Assembly (NCBI GenBank): GCA_051648405.1
Contig: JBOFFC010000032.1
Location: 1 to 33,769, forward strand
DNA length: 33,769 nt
Direction: 5' to 3'
From: JBOFFC01 sp051648405
GTDB lineage: Bacteria; Planctomycetota; Planctomycetia; Pirellulales; Lacipirellulaceae
Made by a program: the position numbers and the translations under genes. Positions within the stretch are counted from its first letter, which is position 1. Each line of letters opens with the position of its first letter. Below, in pieces: positions 6,571-14,339 of this stretch. The notes under the pieces were generated by a model. The model did no database searches and had not been told where the DNA came from. It saw only the letters and a program-made list of their open reading frames with translations.

Positions 6571-8529
6571 ATGGCGACGGCGAACGAGCGACGGCGTGGG
6601 GGAGGGGCGCCCCAGGGTTGGGCACTTGCGTGGCCCGTTGCTGGAATCGTGGCGCTAGCCATCGGCTACGGCGCCCCCTCGGCGGCCCAGCCTGCCAAAG
6701 CACCCGCGGGTGGGTTCGTCCTCGGGGACCTGCTCGATCCGTTCGACCCACCGACCCTCGACGGGCTCAACGCCCGTGTGAAGTGGGTCGATCGACCGGT
6801 CCTCGACACCCTCAAGTTGCTGCGTGAAGCGAAGGCCAAGGAGCCCGCTCCGGAGCTCACCGCCGACGAGGCCCTGGCGCTGCGCAACGACTCGAACGAA
6901 GCGAACGAGAAGATCCTCGCGGCGCTGTCGGTGCTCGCGCCAGAAGACGGCTCGGGCGTCGACTACGACGCGACGATCCGCCGCGCGATCCAGCAAGAGT
7001 GCTTGTCGCTCAACCCGATCTTGCAGAGCAGCGTCGCCGAGACCGAGGTCGTCGGCCTGACGGGCTTCGGGCTGTTCGGTTTCGACTGGGAGTTCGCCCC
7101 GCTGGCGAGCGCCGACGCCGTCGTCAGTTGGCAGACGAGCGACGACGGGCTGTACGACAAGGTCGTGCTGCGCGACGACCTCACCTGGTCCGACGGCAAG
7201 CCGATCACGGCGCACGACGTCGAGTTCTCGTTCCGTGCGATCATGTCGTCGCAGGTCCCGGTCCCCGCGATGCGTTCCGGCACTGGGGACATGAAGCTCG
7301 TGAAGGCGTACGACGACCGGACGCTGGTCTACTTCCACCGCAAGCCGCTGGCGACCAACGTCTGGAACCTGAACTTCGCGGTGATCCCCCGGCACGTCTA
7401 CGCCGCGTCGATCGCCGAAGACCCGACCCTCAAGACCAGTGACTACCACGCGAAGCTCGAGTCGAACCCCGTCTCGGGGGGCGCCTACGAGGTGGCCTCC
7501 CGCGCGCGCGGGCAAGGGATCGTGCTGAAGCGTCGCGAGTCGTACTACGTGCACAACGGCAAGCAGGTCCGCGACAAGCCCTTCTTCAAAGAGATCCGCT
7601 TCCGGATCATCGAGGACGTCAACACGTCGCTGCTGGCCCTCAAGGCGGGGCAGCTCGACGAGTCGCGCCTCGGCGCCGAGCAGTGGCTGACGCAGACCGA
7701 CGGCGACGACTTTTACCGCGGCAACACCAAGGCCCGTGGCGAGGAGTGGACGTTCTTCTACATCAGCTGGAACCTGGCCGACCCGCTGTTCGCCGACGTT
7801 CGGGTCCGCCGCGCGATGGCCCACGCGATGGACTACGAGGAGATGCTCGGAGACCTCTGCTTCGGCCTCTACCAGCGCTGCTACGGCCCTTTCAGCAAGG
7901 GCTCGTGGATGTACCCCAAGGACCCCGCGCCGCTGTACGAGTTCGACCTCGACAAGGCCGAGGACCTGCTCGACGAGGCGGGCTGGGGAGACGAGGACGG
8001 TGACGCCATCCGCGACAAGCGGATCGACGGCGAGCTCGTCCCCTTCGAGTTCTCGCTGCTGGTGAGCAACAAGCCCGACCGGATCGCGGTCTGCAACCTG
8101 CTGCGCGAGAACCTCGAGAACATCGGCGTCGTCTGCAACATTACGCCGCTCGAGGCGGCCGTCTTTCAAGAACGGGTCTTCAAGAAGCAGTTCCAGGCCG
8201 AGATGGCCGGCTGGGGCGCCGGCGCCGACCCCTCCACGTCGAAGAACATCTTTGCGACCGGAGAGGACCGCAACCACGGCGCCTACTCGAACGAGGAGGT
8301 CGATCGCCTGTTCGACGAAGGGGAACGCGAGTTCGACCGCGCGAAGCGCGCCGAGGTCTACGGGCGGATCGGGAACCTGATCTACGAGGACCAGCCGTAC
8401 ACGTTCCTTTACGAGCACTCGTCGTTCTTCGGGTTCGGCAAGCCGTTGCGGGGTTACCGCTTCAGCCCGCGCGGGCCGTTCAGCTACGGGCCGGGCTTCG
8501 GTTCGCTGTGGATGCCCCTCGCCAACTGA
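6571..8529 (+). CDS. ABC transporter periplasmic substrate-binding protein, family 5 (peptide type)
   Basis: A 652-residue exported protein. After a signal peptide (hydrophobic WALAWPVAGIVALAIGYG, cleavage near APSAAQ) there is an extension of about 110 residues, then the SBP_bac_5 fold. Seen motifs include the family signature LTWSDGKPITAHDVEFSFRA and later DVRVRRAMAHAMDYEEM. This family captures oligopeptides, dipeptides, nickel or similar ligands for ABC import. The ATG at 6571 was preferred to the in-frame TTG at 6523 because the signal peptide follows it directly. The first permease gene starts 45 bases after the stop. The order binding protein, permease, permease, double ATPase matches YejABEF-like peptide importers. 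The actual ligand is unknown. Confidence 0.92.
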   Translation: MATANERRRGGGAPQGWALAWPVAGIVALAIGYGAPSAAQPAKAPAGGFVLGDLLDPFDPPTLDGLNARVKWVDRPVLDTLKLLREAKAKEPAPELTADEALALRNDSNEANEKILAALSVLAPEDGSGVDYDATIRRAIQQECLSLNPILQSSVAETEVVGLTGFGLFGFDWEFAPLASADAVVSWQTSDDGLYDKVVLRDDLTWSDGKPITAHDVEFSFRAIMSSQVPVPAMRSGTGDMKLVKAYDDRTLVYFHRKPLATNVWNLNFAVIPRHVYAASIAEDPTLKTSDYHAKLESNPVSGGAYEVASRARGQGIVLKRRESYYVHNGKQVRDKPFFKEIRFRIIEDVNTSLLALKAGQLDESRLGAEQWLTQTDGDDFYRGNTKARGEEWTFFYISWNLADPLFADVRVRRAMAHAMDYEEMLGDLCFGLYQRCYGPFSKGSWMYPKDPAPLYEFDLDKAEDLLDEAGWGDEDGDAIRDKRIDGELVPFEFSLLVSNKPDRIAVCNLLRENLENIGVVCNITPLEAAVFQERVFKKQFQAEMAGWGAGADPSTSKNIFATGEDRNHGAYSNEEVDRLFDEGEREFDRAKRAEVYGRIGNLIYEDQPYTFLYEHSSFFGFGKPLRGYRFSPRGPFSYGPGFGSLWMPLAN

Positions 8530-8573
8530 CCGACCCGACCGTTCCGCGCCCCCCCCGTTAGCCCCCACGGCGA

Positions 8574-9566
8574 ATGATCGACTACCTGATCCGTCGCCTG
8601 CTGCTCGCGGCTTGCACGCTGGCGCTGGTGACGTTCGTCGTCTACGGGCTGATCCGCTTGATGCCGGGGGACCCGACCCTGGTGATGCTCGAGTCGATCG
8701 GCCCCGACAAGAAGCCGCGCGCCGAGGACATCCTGCGGATGCGCGAGATGTTCGGCCTCGACGACCCGTGGTACGTCGCCTACTTCGAGTGGCTGGGGCG
8801 CGTGGTGCGCGGGGACCTGGGCGTTTCGCTGTCGCGCAACGCGGCCGTCTCGACGATCATCGCCGAGCGCGTCGGTCCGACGCTGCTGCTCTCGGTCTCG
8901 TCGCTGGTGATCACCTACGTGCTCGCCGTGCCGATGGGCCTCTACGCCACGGCCCGCGGGGGCCGCGCCGACGAGCGCGTGATGAGCGTCCTGCTCTACA
9001 TGCTCTACTCGTTGCCGTCGTTCGTCGCGGCCCTCTTCCTGCAGATGACCTTCGCGATCCGCCTGCGCGGCACCCCCTTCGAGCTGCCGCTGTTCGGCAT
9101 GACGAGCGACAACTTCGCCTCGATGGGTTGGTGGGAGCAGGTGCTCGACCTGGCGCGGCACTGCGCGATGCCGATCGCGTGCTACACCTACGCCAGCCTC
9201 GCCTACTACAGCCGCTTCATCCGCGCGAACATGCTCGAGGTGACCCGCCAGGACTACATCCGGACCGCGCGGGCGAAGGGGGTCGGCCCTTGGCGGGTCC
9301 TTACCACGCACGCCTTCCGGAACACGATGATCCCGCTGGTCACGATGATGGGGCTGACGCTGCCGGCGCTGCTCTCGGGGGCGATCATCCTCGAACAGAT
9401 CTTCAGTTGGCCGGGGATGGGCTCGCTGTTCTTCGAGGCGATCCGCGAACGCGACTACCCGACGCTGATGGGCCTCGTGCTGCTGTTCAGCGTGCTGACG
9501 CTCCTAGGCCAACTGCTGGCCGACGTCCTCTACGCCTGGGTCGATCCGCGCGTCAGTTACTCGTGA
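8574..9566 (+). CDS. ABC transporter permease, DppB/OppB family
   Basis: A 330-residue inner-membrane permease with the first helix at about residues 7-29 (LLLAACTLALVTFVVYGLI), the conserved LIRLMPGDP after it, and about six membrane segments. The coupling (EAA-type) loop is visible as YIRTARAKGVGPWRVLTTHA, followed by the C-terminal helices and the LEQIFSWPGMG segment typical of this family. It forms one half of the translocation pore for the binding protein encoded 45 bases upstream. The second permease gene follows only after 284 bases of repeat-rich DNA, unusual spacing for subunits of one transporter. Confidence 0.95.
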   Translation: MIDYLIRRLLLAACTLALVTFVVYGLIRLMPGDPTLVMLESIGPDKKPRAEDILRMREMFGLDDPWYVAYFEWLGRVVRGDLGVSLSRNAAVSTIIAERVGPTLLLSVSSLVITYVLAVPMGLYATARGGRADERVMSVLLYMLYSLPSFVAALFLQMTFAIRLRGTPFELPLFGMTSDNFASMGWWEQVLDLARHCAMPIACYTYASLAYYSRFIRANMLEVTRQDYIRTARAKGVGPWRVLTTHAFRNTMIPLVTMMGLTLPALLSGAIILEQIFSWPGMGSLFFEAIRERDYPTLMGLVLLFSVLTLLGQLLADVLYAWVDPRVSYS

Positions 9567-9574
9567 CGACGGGT

Positions 9575-9855
9575 TTCACCACAGAGGGCACAGAGGGCAC
9601 AGAGAACAGAGCAAGAGAAATTGAAACCACAGATGAACACGGATGGACGCGGATGAGTGAATGGCCAACGACCAAAAGGAGTGGGCAGCAGGCAGCAGGC
9701 AGCAGGCAGCAGGCAGCAGGCAGTGGGCAGTAAGCGGCAGGCCTTCGGTCTTTGGTGCTTGGTCATTGGGAGTTTTGTCTATCCGCGTTCATCCGTGTTC
9801 ATCTGTGGTTCCCTCCCCGTAGTTCCTCCGTGCTCTCTGTGCCCTCTGTGGTGAA
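9575..9855. repeat. Nested inverted multi-word repeat module with GCAGCAG core
   Basis: Three words are stacked symmetrically. The outer arm 9575-9595 (GGCACAGAG words, 9-base period) is perfectly complementary over 21 bases to 9835-9855. The next arm, 9625-9654 (CACGGATG-type words, 10-base period), matches 9781-9810 in inverse orientation at 29 of 30 bases. Inside lie CCAACGACCAAA at 9664 and CTTGGTCATTGG at 9759, and in the centre five exact copies of the heptamer GCAGCAG (9685-9719). The right outer arm contains the GTG that starts the second permease gene. No transposase or target-site duplication was recognised. Confidence 0.9.
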
Positions 9856-10924
9856 GCAAGTCGAACAACCGTCGCGTGGCTACTGGGCCGAGGCTTGGCG
9901 TCGGTTTCGGCGGCGGCCGCTGGCGATGATCGCGCTGGGTTACGTCGCGCTGATGGCCCTGGTGGCGGTCCTCTCGCCGGCCATCGCGGGCACCAAACCG
10001 ATCGTCTGTCAGTACAAGGGGAACCTGTACTTCCCGGCGCTGGGTTACTTCCACAAGCCGTGGGAGAACCCCATCTTCACGAAGGACCGCTTCCGCGGCG
10101 TCTACTCGACGGCCCTCCCGAAGAAGGACCCGCAGAGCTGGGCCGTCTGGCCCCTCTTCTATCAAGACCCCTACCGCCGCGTGCGTGCGGGAGAGTGGCC
10201 CGACCGCCCCGCGAACCCGGCCCGCGACGAGGGGAGCCCGAGCCGGCTGAACCCGTTCGGCACCGACCGCGTGGGGGTCGATGTGCTGGCGCAGATGGTC
10301 CACGGGACGCAGCGGGCGCTGTTCGTGGGGTTCGTCTCGATGGGGCTCGCGGCCACGATCGGCGTCGTCGTCGGGGCGTGCGCAGGGTACTTCGGCGGCT
10401 GGGTCGATGTCGTGCTCAGCCGGCTGACCGAGGTCGTGATGTGCATCCCCGCGCTGGTGCTGATCCTGGCGCTGATCGCGGTGCTCGAGCGGCCGACGAT
10501 CTGGCACCTGATGGCGGTCCTCGGCGTCACCGGATGGACCGGCATCGCCCGCCTGACGCGCGGCGAGTTCCTGCGGCTCAAGCAGATGGACTTCGTCGCG
10601 GCGGCCCAGTCGGTCGGCGTCACGCGGTCGGGGATCATGTTCCGCCACGTGCTGCGGAACGCCCTGGCGCCGATCCTCGTGCCGGTGACGTTCGGCGTCG
10701 CCTCGGCGATCCTGACCGAGAGCGCGCTCAGTTTTCTCGGGTTCGGCGGCGCCCCCCCCAACCCCAGCTGGGGTATCCTGCTCTCCGCCGGGCGCAGCAA
10801 CATGGAGATGTGGTGGCTGATCGCCTTCCCCGGCGTGGCGATCTTCCTGACGGTGCTCGCCTACAACCTGATCGGCGAAGGCCTGCAAGAGGCGACGGAC
10901 CCGCGGTTGGATGCGGGGGGGTGA
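9851..10924 (+). CDS. ABC transporter permease, DppC/OppC (YejE-like) family
   Basis: A 357-residue inner-membrane permease. The first helix at about residues 25-45 is followed by an insertion of roughly 100 residues facing the periplasm (GNLYFPALGYFHKPWENP through NPFGTDRVGVDVLAQM), as in YejE-like subunits, then about five more helices. The coupling loop reads DFVAAAQSVGVTRSGIMFRH, and the LSFLGFGGAPPNPSWG end motif of OppC/DppC proteins is present. The start is a GTG inside the right arm of the inverted repeat; an immediately preceding GTG is also in frame. No ribosome binding site is evident, so initiation may depend on repeat-derived sequence. It pairs with the upstream permease and the downstream double ATPase. 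Confidence 0.93.
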   Translation: MKQVEQPSRGYWAEAWRRFRRRPLAMIALGYVALMALVAVLSPAIAGTKPIVCQYKGNLYFPALGYFHKPWENPIFTKDRFRGVYSTALPKKDPQSWAVWPLFYQDPYRRVRAGEWPDRPANPARDEGSPSRLNPFGTDRVGVDVLAQMVHGTQRALFVGFVSMGLAATIGVVVGACAGYFGGWVDVVLSRLTEVVMCIPALVLILALIAVLERPTIWHLMAVLGVTGWTGIARLTRGEFLRLKQMDFVAAAQSVGVTRSGIMFRHVLRNALAPILVPVTFGVASAILTESALSFLGFGGAPPNPSWGILLSAGRSNMEMWWLIAFPGVAIFLTVLAYNLIGEGLQEATDPRLDAGG

Positions 10925-10934
10925 AGGGGCTGCC

Positions 10935-11213
10935 GGCTTTCAGCGGTCAGCCATCAGCTACGGGCGACAGACGAATCACCAATCACGAACGGGAGCGATC
11001 ACGCCAAGGCGCGAAGGCGCAAAGATGCGGTGGTGACCTGGGTACCCGGGTTCGCCTCCCCGCTTCTCTCGGTAACGCGGACTCCCCCGCAAGCGGAGGA
11101 GGGGGATTCGAGTTGGCGAATGCGTTTGGCCCGACCGGAATCGAGTTCGTACCTTGCTTTGCTGAAAGCTGACCGCTGACAGCCCTTTGCGCCTTCGCGC
11201 CTTTGCGTGAACG
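10935..11213. repeat. Interleaved inverted multi-word repeat module
   Basis: The left half holds, in order, three heptamers TCAGCGG, TCAGCCA and TCAGCTA (10940-10960), two AATCACN heptamers (10974-10987) and an 8-base-period GCGCAAAG word (11001-11024). The right half holds heptamers GCTGAAA, GCTGACC and GCTGACA (11161-11181), then the inverse 8-base word (11185-11208). Arms 10935-10951 and 11168-11184 pair at 16 of 17 bases, and 11001-11024 and 11185-11208 at 23 of 24. The order is A-C-A'-C', so the two stems cannot form together as a simple nested hairpin. The middle contains TCCCCC/GGGGGA arms at 11083-11088 and 11101-11106. The module lies between permease and ATPase genes. Confidence 0.88.
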
Positions 11214-11235
11214 TTTCCTAAACAGCGTCTCTACC

Positions 11236-13101
11236 ATGCCCGCCGTCCTCGAAGTCTCGAACCTCCGCACGCACTTCCACGGCGAAGGGGGGACCGTCCG
11301 CGCGGTCGATGACGTCTCGTTCCGCATCGACGAGGGGCGCGTGCTGGGGATCGTCGGCGAGAGCGGCTCGGGGAAGAGCGTCACGTCGCTGTCGATCATG
11401 CAACTGCTGGCCCAGTCGGCGCGGATCGAGACCGGCTCGATCAGCTTCCTCGGGCGCGACCTTGTGAGGCTCCCCGAGCCGGCGATGCGCAAGGTGCGCG
11501 GCGCCGAGGTGAGCATGATCTTCCAAGAGCCGATGACGTCGTTGAACCCCGTGTTCACCGTCGGCTGGCAGGTGATGGAGGCCCTTCAGCTCCACCAAAA
11601 GATGTCGGGTTCCCAAGCTCGGCAGCGAACCATCGAGCTGTTCACCGAGGTCGGGATCCCCAGCCCCGAGAAGCGCGTCGATTACTACCCGCACCAGATG
11701 TCGGGGGGGCAGAAGCAGCGCGTCATGATCGCCATGGCGTTGTCGTGCAACCCCAAGCTGCTGATCGCCGACGAGCCGACCACGGCGCTCGACGTGACGA
11801 TCCAAGCACAGATCCTCGACATCCTCCGCAAGCTCCGCGACGCGCGCGGCATGGCGATCCTGTTCATCACGCACGACCTGGGGGTGATCTCCGAGATCGC
11901 CGACGACGTCCTGGTGATGTACCGCGGCAAGATGGTCGAGTACGGGCCCGTGCTCGACATCTTCACGGCCCCCAAGCACCCCTACACCAAGGGCCTGCTC
12001 GCCTGCCGCCCGCGGCTCGACACCAAGTACCGACTGCTCCCCACGGTCGATGACTTCATGGGGGAGCGAAGCACAAGCGGCGGCGTCGAGCTGTTCGAGA
12101 AGACGCTCGACCCGGCGCGCATCGAGGCGATGCAGCGCCACGGGCGCGGTCGCTTGCTGCACCCCGCGAGCGAGCTCGCCGCGATGGGCCACCCCTGGGA
12201 GAGCGGCAACCAGGCGATCGACGCCACGACCGTCGCCGAGGAGACGACGCCGCTGCTCGACGTGCAGGACCTCAAGGTACACTTCCCCAAACGCAGCGGC
12301 ATCCTGTCGCGCGTCACCGATCACGTCAGGGCGGTCGATGGCGTCTCGTTCAAGGTCTACCGCGGGCAGACCCTCGGGCTCGTCGGCGAGTCGGGCTGCG
12401 GCAAGACGACCGCCGGGCGGGCGATCCTGCGGCTGATCGAGCCGACGGCGGGCAAGGTGCTGCTCGACGGGGTGGACCTGGCGCGGCTCTCGTCCGGCGA
12501 GCTCCGGCGCACGCGCCGCAAGATGCAGATCATCTTCCAGGACCCCTACGGGTCGCTGAACCCGCGGATGACGGTCGAGGCGACGGTCACCGAGCCGATG
12601 GCCGTGCAGGGGCTCGTCAAGAAGCGACAAGAGCGGCGCGACCGCGCCGCGGCGCTGCTGGAAGAGGTCGGCCTCAAGCCCGAGCACCTGCGCCGCTACC
12701 CGCACGAGTTCTCCGGCGGCCAGCGGCAGCGGATCTGCATCGCGCGGGCGCTGGCGGTCGAACCCGAGTTCATCGTCTGCGACGAATCGGTCTCGGCACT
12801 CGACGTTTCGGTGCAGGCCCAGGTGCTGAACCTGCTGAAGACGCTGCAAGAGAAACGCGGCCTGACCTACATCTTCATCAGCCACAACCTGGCGGTCGTG
12901 AAGTTCATGTCGGACATGATGGCGGTGATGAACGGGGGCAAGATCGTCGAGTTCGGCCCCTCGGAGGCGATCTACGCCGACCCGCGCGAGGAGTACACCA
13001 GGAAGCTGATCGCCGCCACGCCGGACGACTCGCTGGAAGAGATCCGCCGGCGCACAGCAGAGCGGGGGGAGGGCAAAGCACCAATGACCAAGCACCAATG
13101 A
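11236..13101 (+). CDS. ABC transporter ATP-binding protein with two fused ATPase domains (YejF/DppDF-like)
   Basis: A 621-residue cytoplasmic ATPase that combines the two nucleotide-binding domains that power the importer. Domain 1 has Walker A GESGSGKS (Lys47), signature MSGGQ (155-159) and Walker B IADEP (Asp179-Glu180). Domain 2 has Walker A GESGCGKT (Lys390), signature FSGGQ (492-496) and VCDES (Asp516-Glu517). Each domain is followed by an oligopeptide-transporter C-terminal extension, for example HPYTKGLL. Nothing looks inactivated. The ATG at 11236 was chosen because the ABC domain starts immediately after it; the frame upstream is repeat DNA. The last codons (APMTKHQ) and the TGA stop are encoded by the ACCAATGACC-type heptamer repeat. 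Confidence 0.95.
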   Translation: MPAVLEVSNLRTHFHGEGGTVRAVDDVSFRIDEGRVLGIVGESGSGKSVTSLSIMQLLAQSARIETGSISFLGRDLVRLPEPAMRKVRGAEVSMIFQEPMTSLNPVFTVGWQVMEALQLHQKMSGSQARQRTIELFTEVGIPSPEKRVDYYPHQMSGGQKQRVMIAMALSCNPKLLIADEPTTALDVTIQAQILDILRKLRDARGMAILFITHDLGVISEIADDVLVMYRGKMVEYGPVLDIFTAPKHPYTKGLLACRPRLDTKYRLLPTVDDFMGERSTSGGVELFEKTLDPARIEAMQRHGRGRLLHPASELAAMGHPWESGNQAIDATTVAEETTPLLDVQDLKVHFPKRSGILSRVTDHVRAVDGVSFKVYRGQTLGLVGESGCGKTTAGRAILRLIEPTAGKVLLDGVDLARLSSGELRRTRRKMQIIFQDPYGSLNPRMTVEATVTEPMAVQGLVKKRQERRDRAAALLEEVGLKPEHLRRYPHEFSGGQRQRICIARALAVEPEFIVCDESVSALDVSVQAQVLNLLKTLQEKRGLTYIFISHNLAVVKFMSDMMAVMNGGKIVEFGPSEAIYADPREEYTRKLIAATPDDSLEEIRRRTAERGEGKAPMTKHQ

Positions 13102-13190
13102 CCAATAGCAACTCGGCGTGGCAACGCCGTTTGGTCATTGGTCATTGGTCATTGGTCATTGGTCATTGGTGCTTGGTGCTTGGTGCTTGG
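13077..13190. repeat. Heptamer repeat hairpin (TTGGTCA/TTGGTGC)
   Basis: Four heptamers AGCACCA/ATGACCA (13077-13104) face eight heptamers in the opposite sense: five TTGGTCA (13131-13165) and three TTGGTGC (13166-13186). Between them is a perfect 6-bp hairpin CGGCGT-GGCA-ACGCCG (13114-13129). The whole can fold as one long stem and lies at the 3' end of the ABC operon, convergent with the next gene, so a terminator-like or mRNA-end role is possible. The ATPase stop codon lies inside the left arm. From memory, TTGGTCA matches one of the heptanucleotide STRR repeats described in filamentous cyanobacteria. Confidence 0.92.
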
Positions 13191-13202
13191 TCGCTCTCCC
13201 CC

Positions 13203-14042
13203 TCACCACTTCCACCGCTCGGGCGCTCGGAGTCCGCGATCGGCGCCGACGTCGAACAGCCCCTCGAGCAGTGTGATCGCCGTGTCGGCCGAGCGTTCAG
13301 CGCGCATCATCCAGGGGGAACGGATCACCCCTAGGCCGTCGAACGCGTCGGGCCCGAACAGGCCGAGTGCGGCGCCCGCGACGCGGCGATTCAGGTCGGG
13401 CGACGTCACGCGGGCGGTCGCGGCCGAGAAGCTCGTGCGGAGCGAGTACCCCAAGAGCTGCCCCGCCGCTTCGCTCGACGAGTGGCCGTGCGCCTGGCTG
13501 TCGTACGCGAACTCAAGCAGCCGCGAGCGATCAACCGCCAGGTGCGCGACGTCCGCCACGCGGTGGATGTAGGCCAGCAGCACGTCGGTCCAGCGGTCGG
13601 CTTGTTTGCCGAGCGAACGAACGTGCCGCGCCTTGGCCGACTCGGCCGGCCAGCGGGCGAAGCAGAGCGCGCGGAGCCGGCTGCGGGCCTCGAGTTGCGA
13701 GTCGAGGGCGTTGCGCCCGATTGGCGCGGCCTCGGTCCGCCCGTGCCGCGTGTCGTGCGCCAGGGCGATCGCCGCGACGGCGCGGGTCAGCACCTCGGCG
13801 AGCACGATCTCCTCCGCGATCGCGACGAGCCCGTCGTGGCCCGCGCTCGGTGAGTGCTGCGGCGCGACCGTCGCCGACTGCCCGAGCCCACGCAGGGCTC
13901 GGCCCCAGTTGTCGAGCCTGCAGCGAGAGGCGATCCAGTACTCGCTCAGCGCTTCGTCGCAAAGCGCCGGGTGCTGGTCGAGCAGCGGCTTCGAACGAAG
14001 GCACATCAGCCCGGCAAGTTCAACGAGCTCGCGGGCGTGCAT
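13203..14042 (-). CDS. Conserved-looking hypothetical protein
   Basis: A 279-residue protein not assigned to a family. It is mostly predicted helix, starts MHARELVELAGLMCLRSK and has no signal peptide or membrane segment, so it is probably cytoplasmic. Its codon use resembles the neighbouring real genes and the antisense frames are less protein-like, which supports it as coding. The ATG at 14042 is the only good start. It is convergent with the ABC operon, with the heptamer hairpin in the short gap, and downstream of the anti-sigma/pilin-like gene on the same strand, but about 300 bases away, so a shared operon is uncertain. No function is proposed. Confidence 0.65.
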   Translation of the reverse strand: MHARELVELAGLMCLRSKPLLDQHPALCDEALSEYWIASRCRLDNWGRALRGLGQSATVAPQHSPSAGHDGLVAIAEEIVLAEVLTRAVAAIALAHDTRHGRTEAAPIGRNALDSQLEARSRLRALCFARWPAESAKARHVRSLGKQADRWTDVLLAYIHRVADVAHLAVDRSRLLEFAYDSQAHGHSSSEAAGQLLGYSLRTSFSAATARVTSPDLNRRVAGAALGLFGPDAFDGLGVIRSPWMMRAERSADTAITLLEGLFDVGADRGLRAPERWKW

Positions 14043-14339
14043 AGCGGGATTGCGTTGGGGTGCGGTCGGATGGCGAGCGAACGAGCGGTAGCTCGCCGCT
14101 TAGCCCAACCCCAAAGCAACCCCCGCGCCACCAGCGGGCCGCGAAGCCGTGTCGCCGACCGCAAACCCTTTGCGGGCAGGGGTTTTCGCGAGCTCCCCGG
14201 GCCCGGCTGCGGCGAATCGCCGCCAACCGGGCGAGGCGAAAACACCACGTGGGCGGGTGCGAGAACTCACCACGCGAGGACGGTTACGGGGGTCGCGCTC
14301 AAACAAAGCGGCGAGTGCCTAAACCCGCGCCCGTCACCC
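14043..14339. other. Intergenic region with hairpin
   Basis: No convincing gene. GGCGAGC (14072-14078) and GCTCGCC (14091-14097) form a 7-bp stem with a 12-base loop. Outside it GCGTTGGGGT (14052-14061) and the ACCCCAAAGC at about 14108-14117 are inverse matches at 8 of 10 positions. The structure may end or regulate the minus-strand transcript entering the hypothetical gene. The rest shows no clear feature. Confidence 0.4.

Noticed and set aside
9685..9726. Possible CRISPR array
   Set aside because: The units are 7 bases and directly abut with no spacers; no cas genes are near. The same applies to the TTGGTCA, 14-base and 15-base arrays.
9557..9854. ORFs with RQQAAGSRQQAAGS or LLPTACCLLPAACC repeats
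   Set aside because: They are translations of the GCAGCAG heptamer core of the inverted module on the two strands.
9575..9855. Insertion sequence or MITE with a transposase
   Set aside because: No transposase frame and no target-site duplication is evident; the arms are composed of several different words rather than one terminal inverted repeat.
13098..13334. ORF encoding a VIGHWSLVIGHW-type protein
   Set aside because: It is a translation of the TTGGTCA/TTGGTGC heptamer array; no coding signal beyond the repeat.
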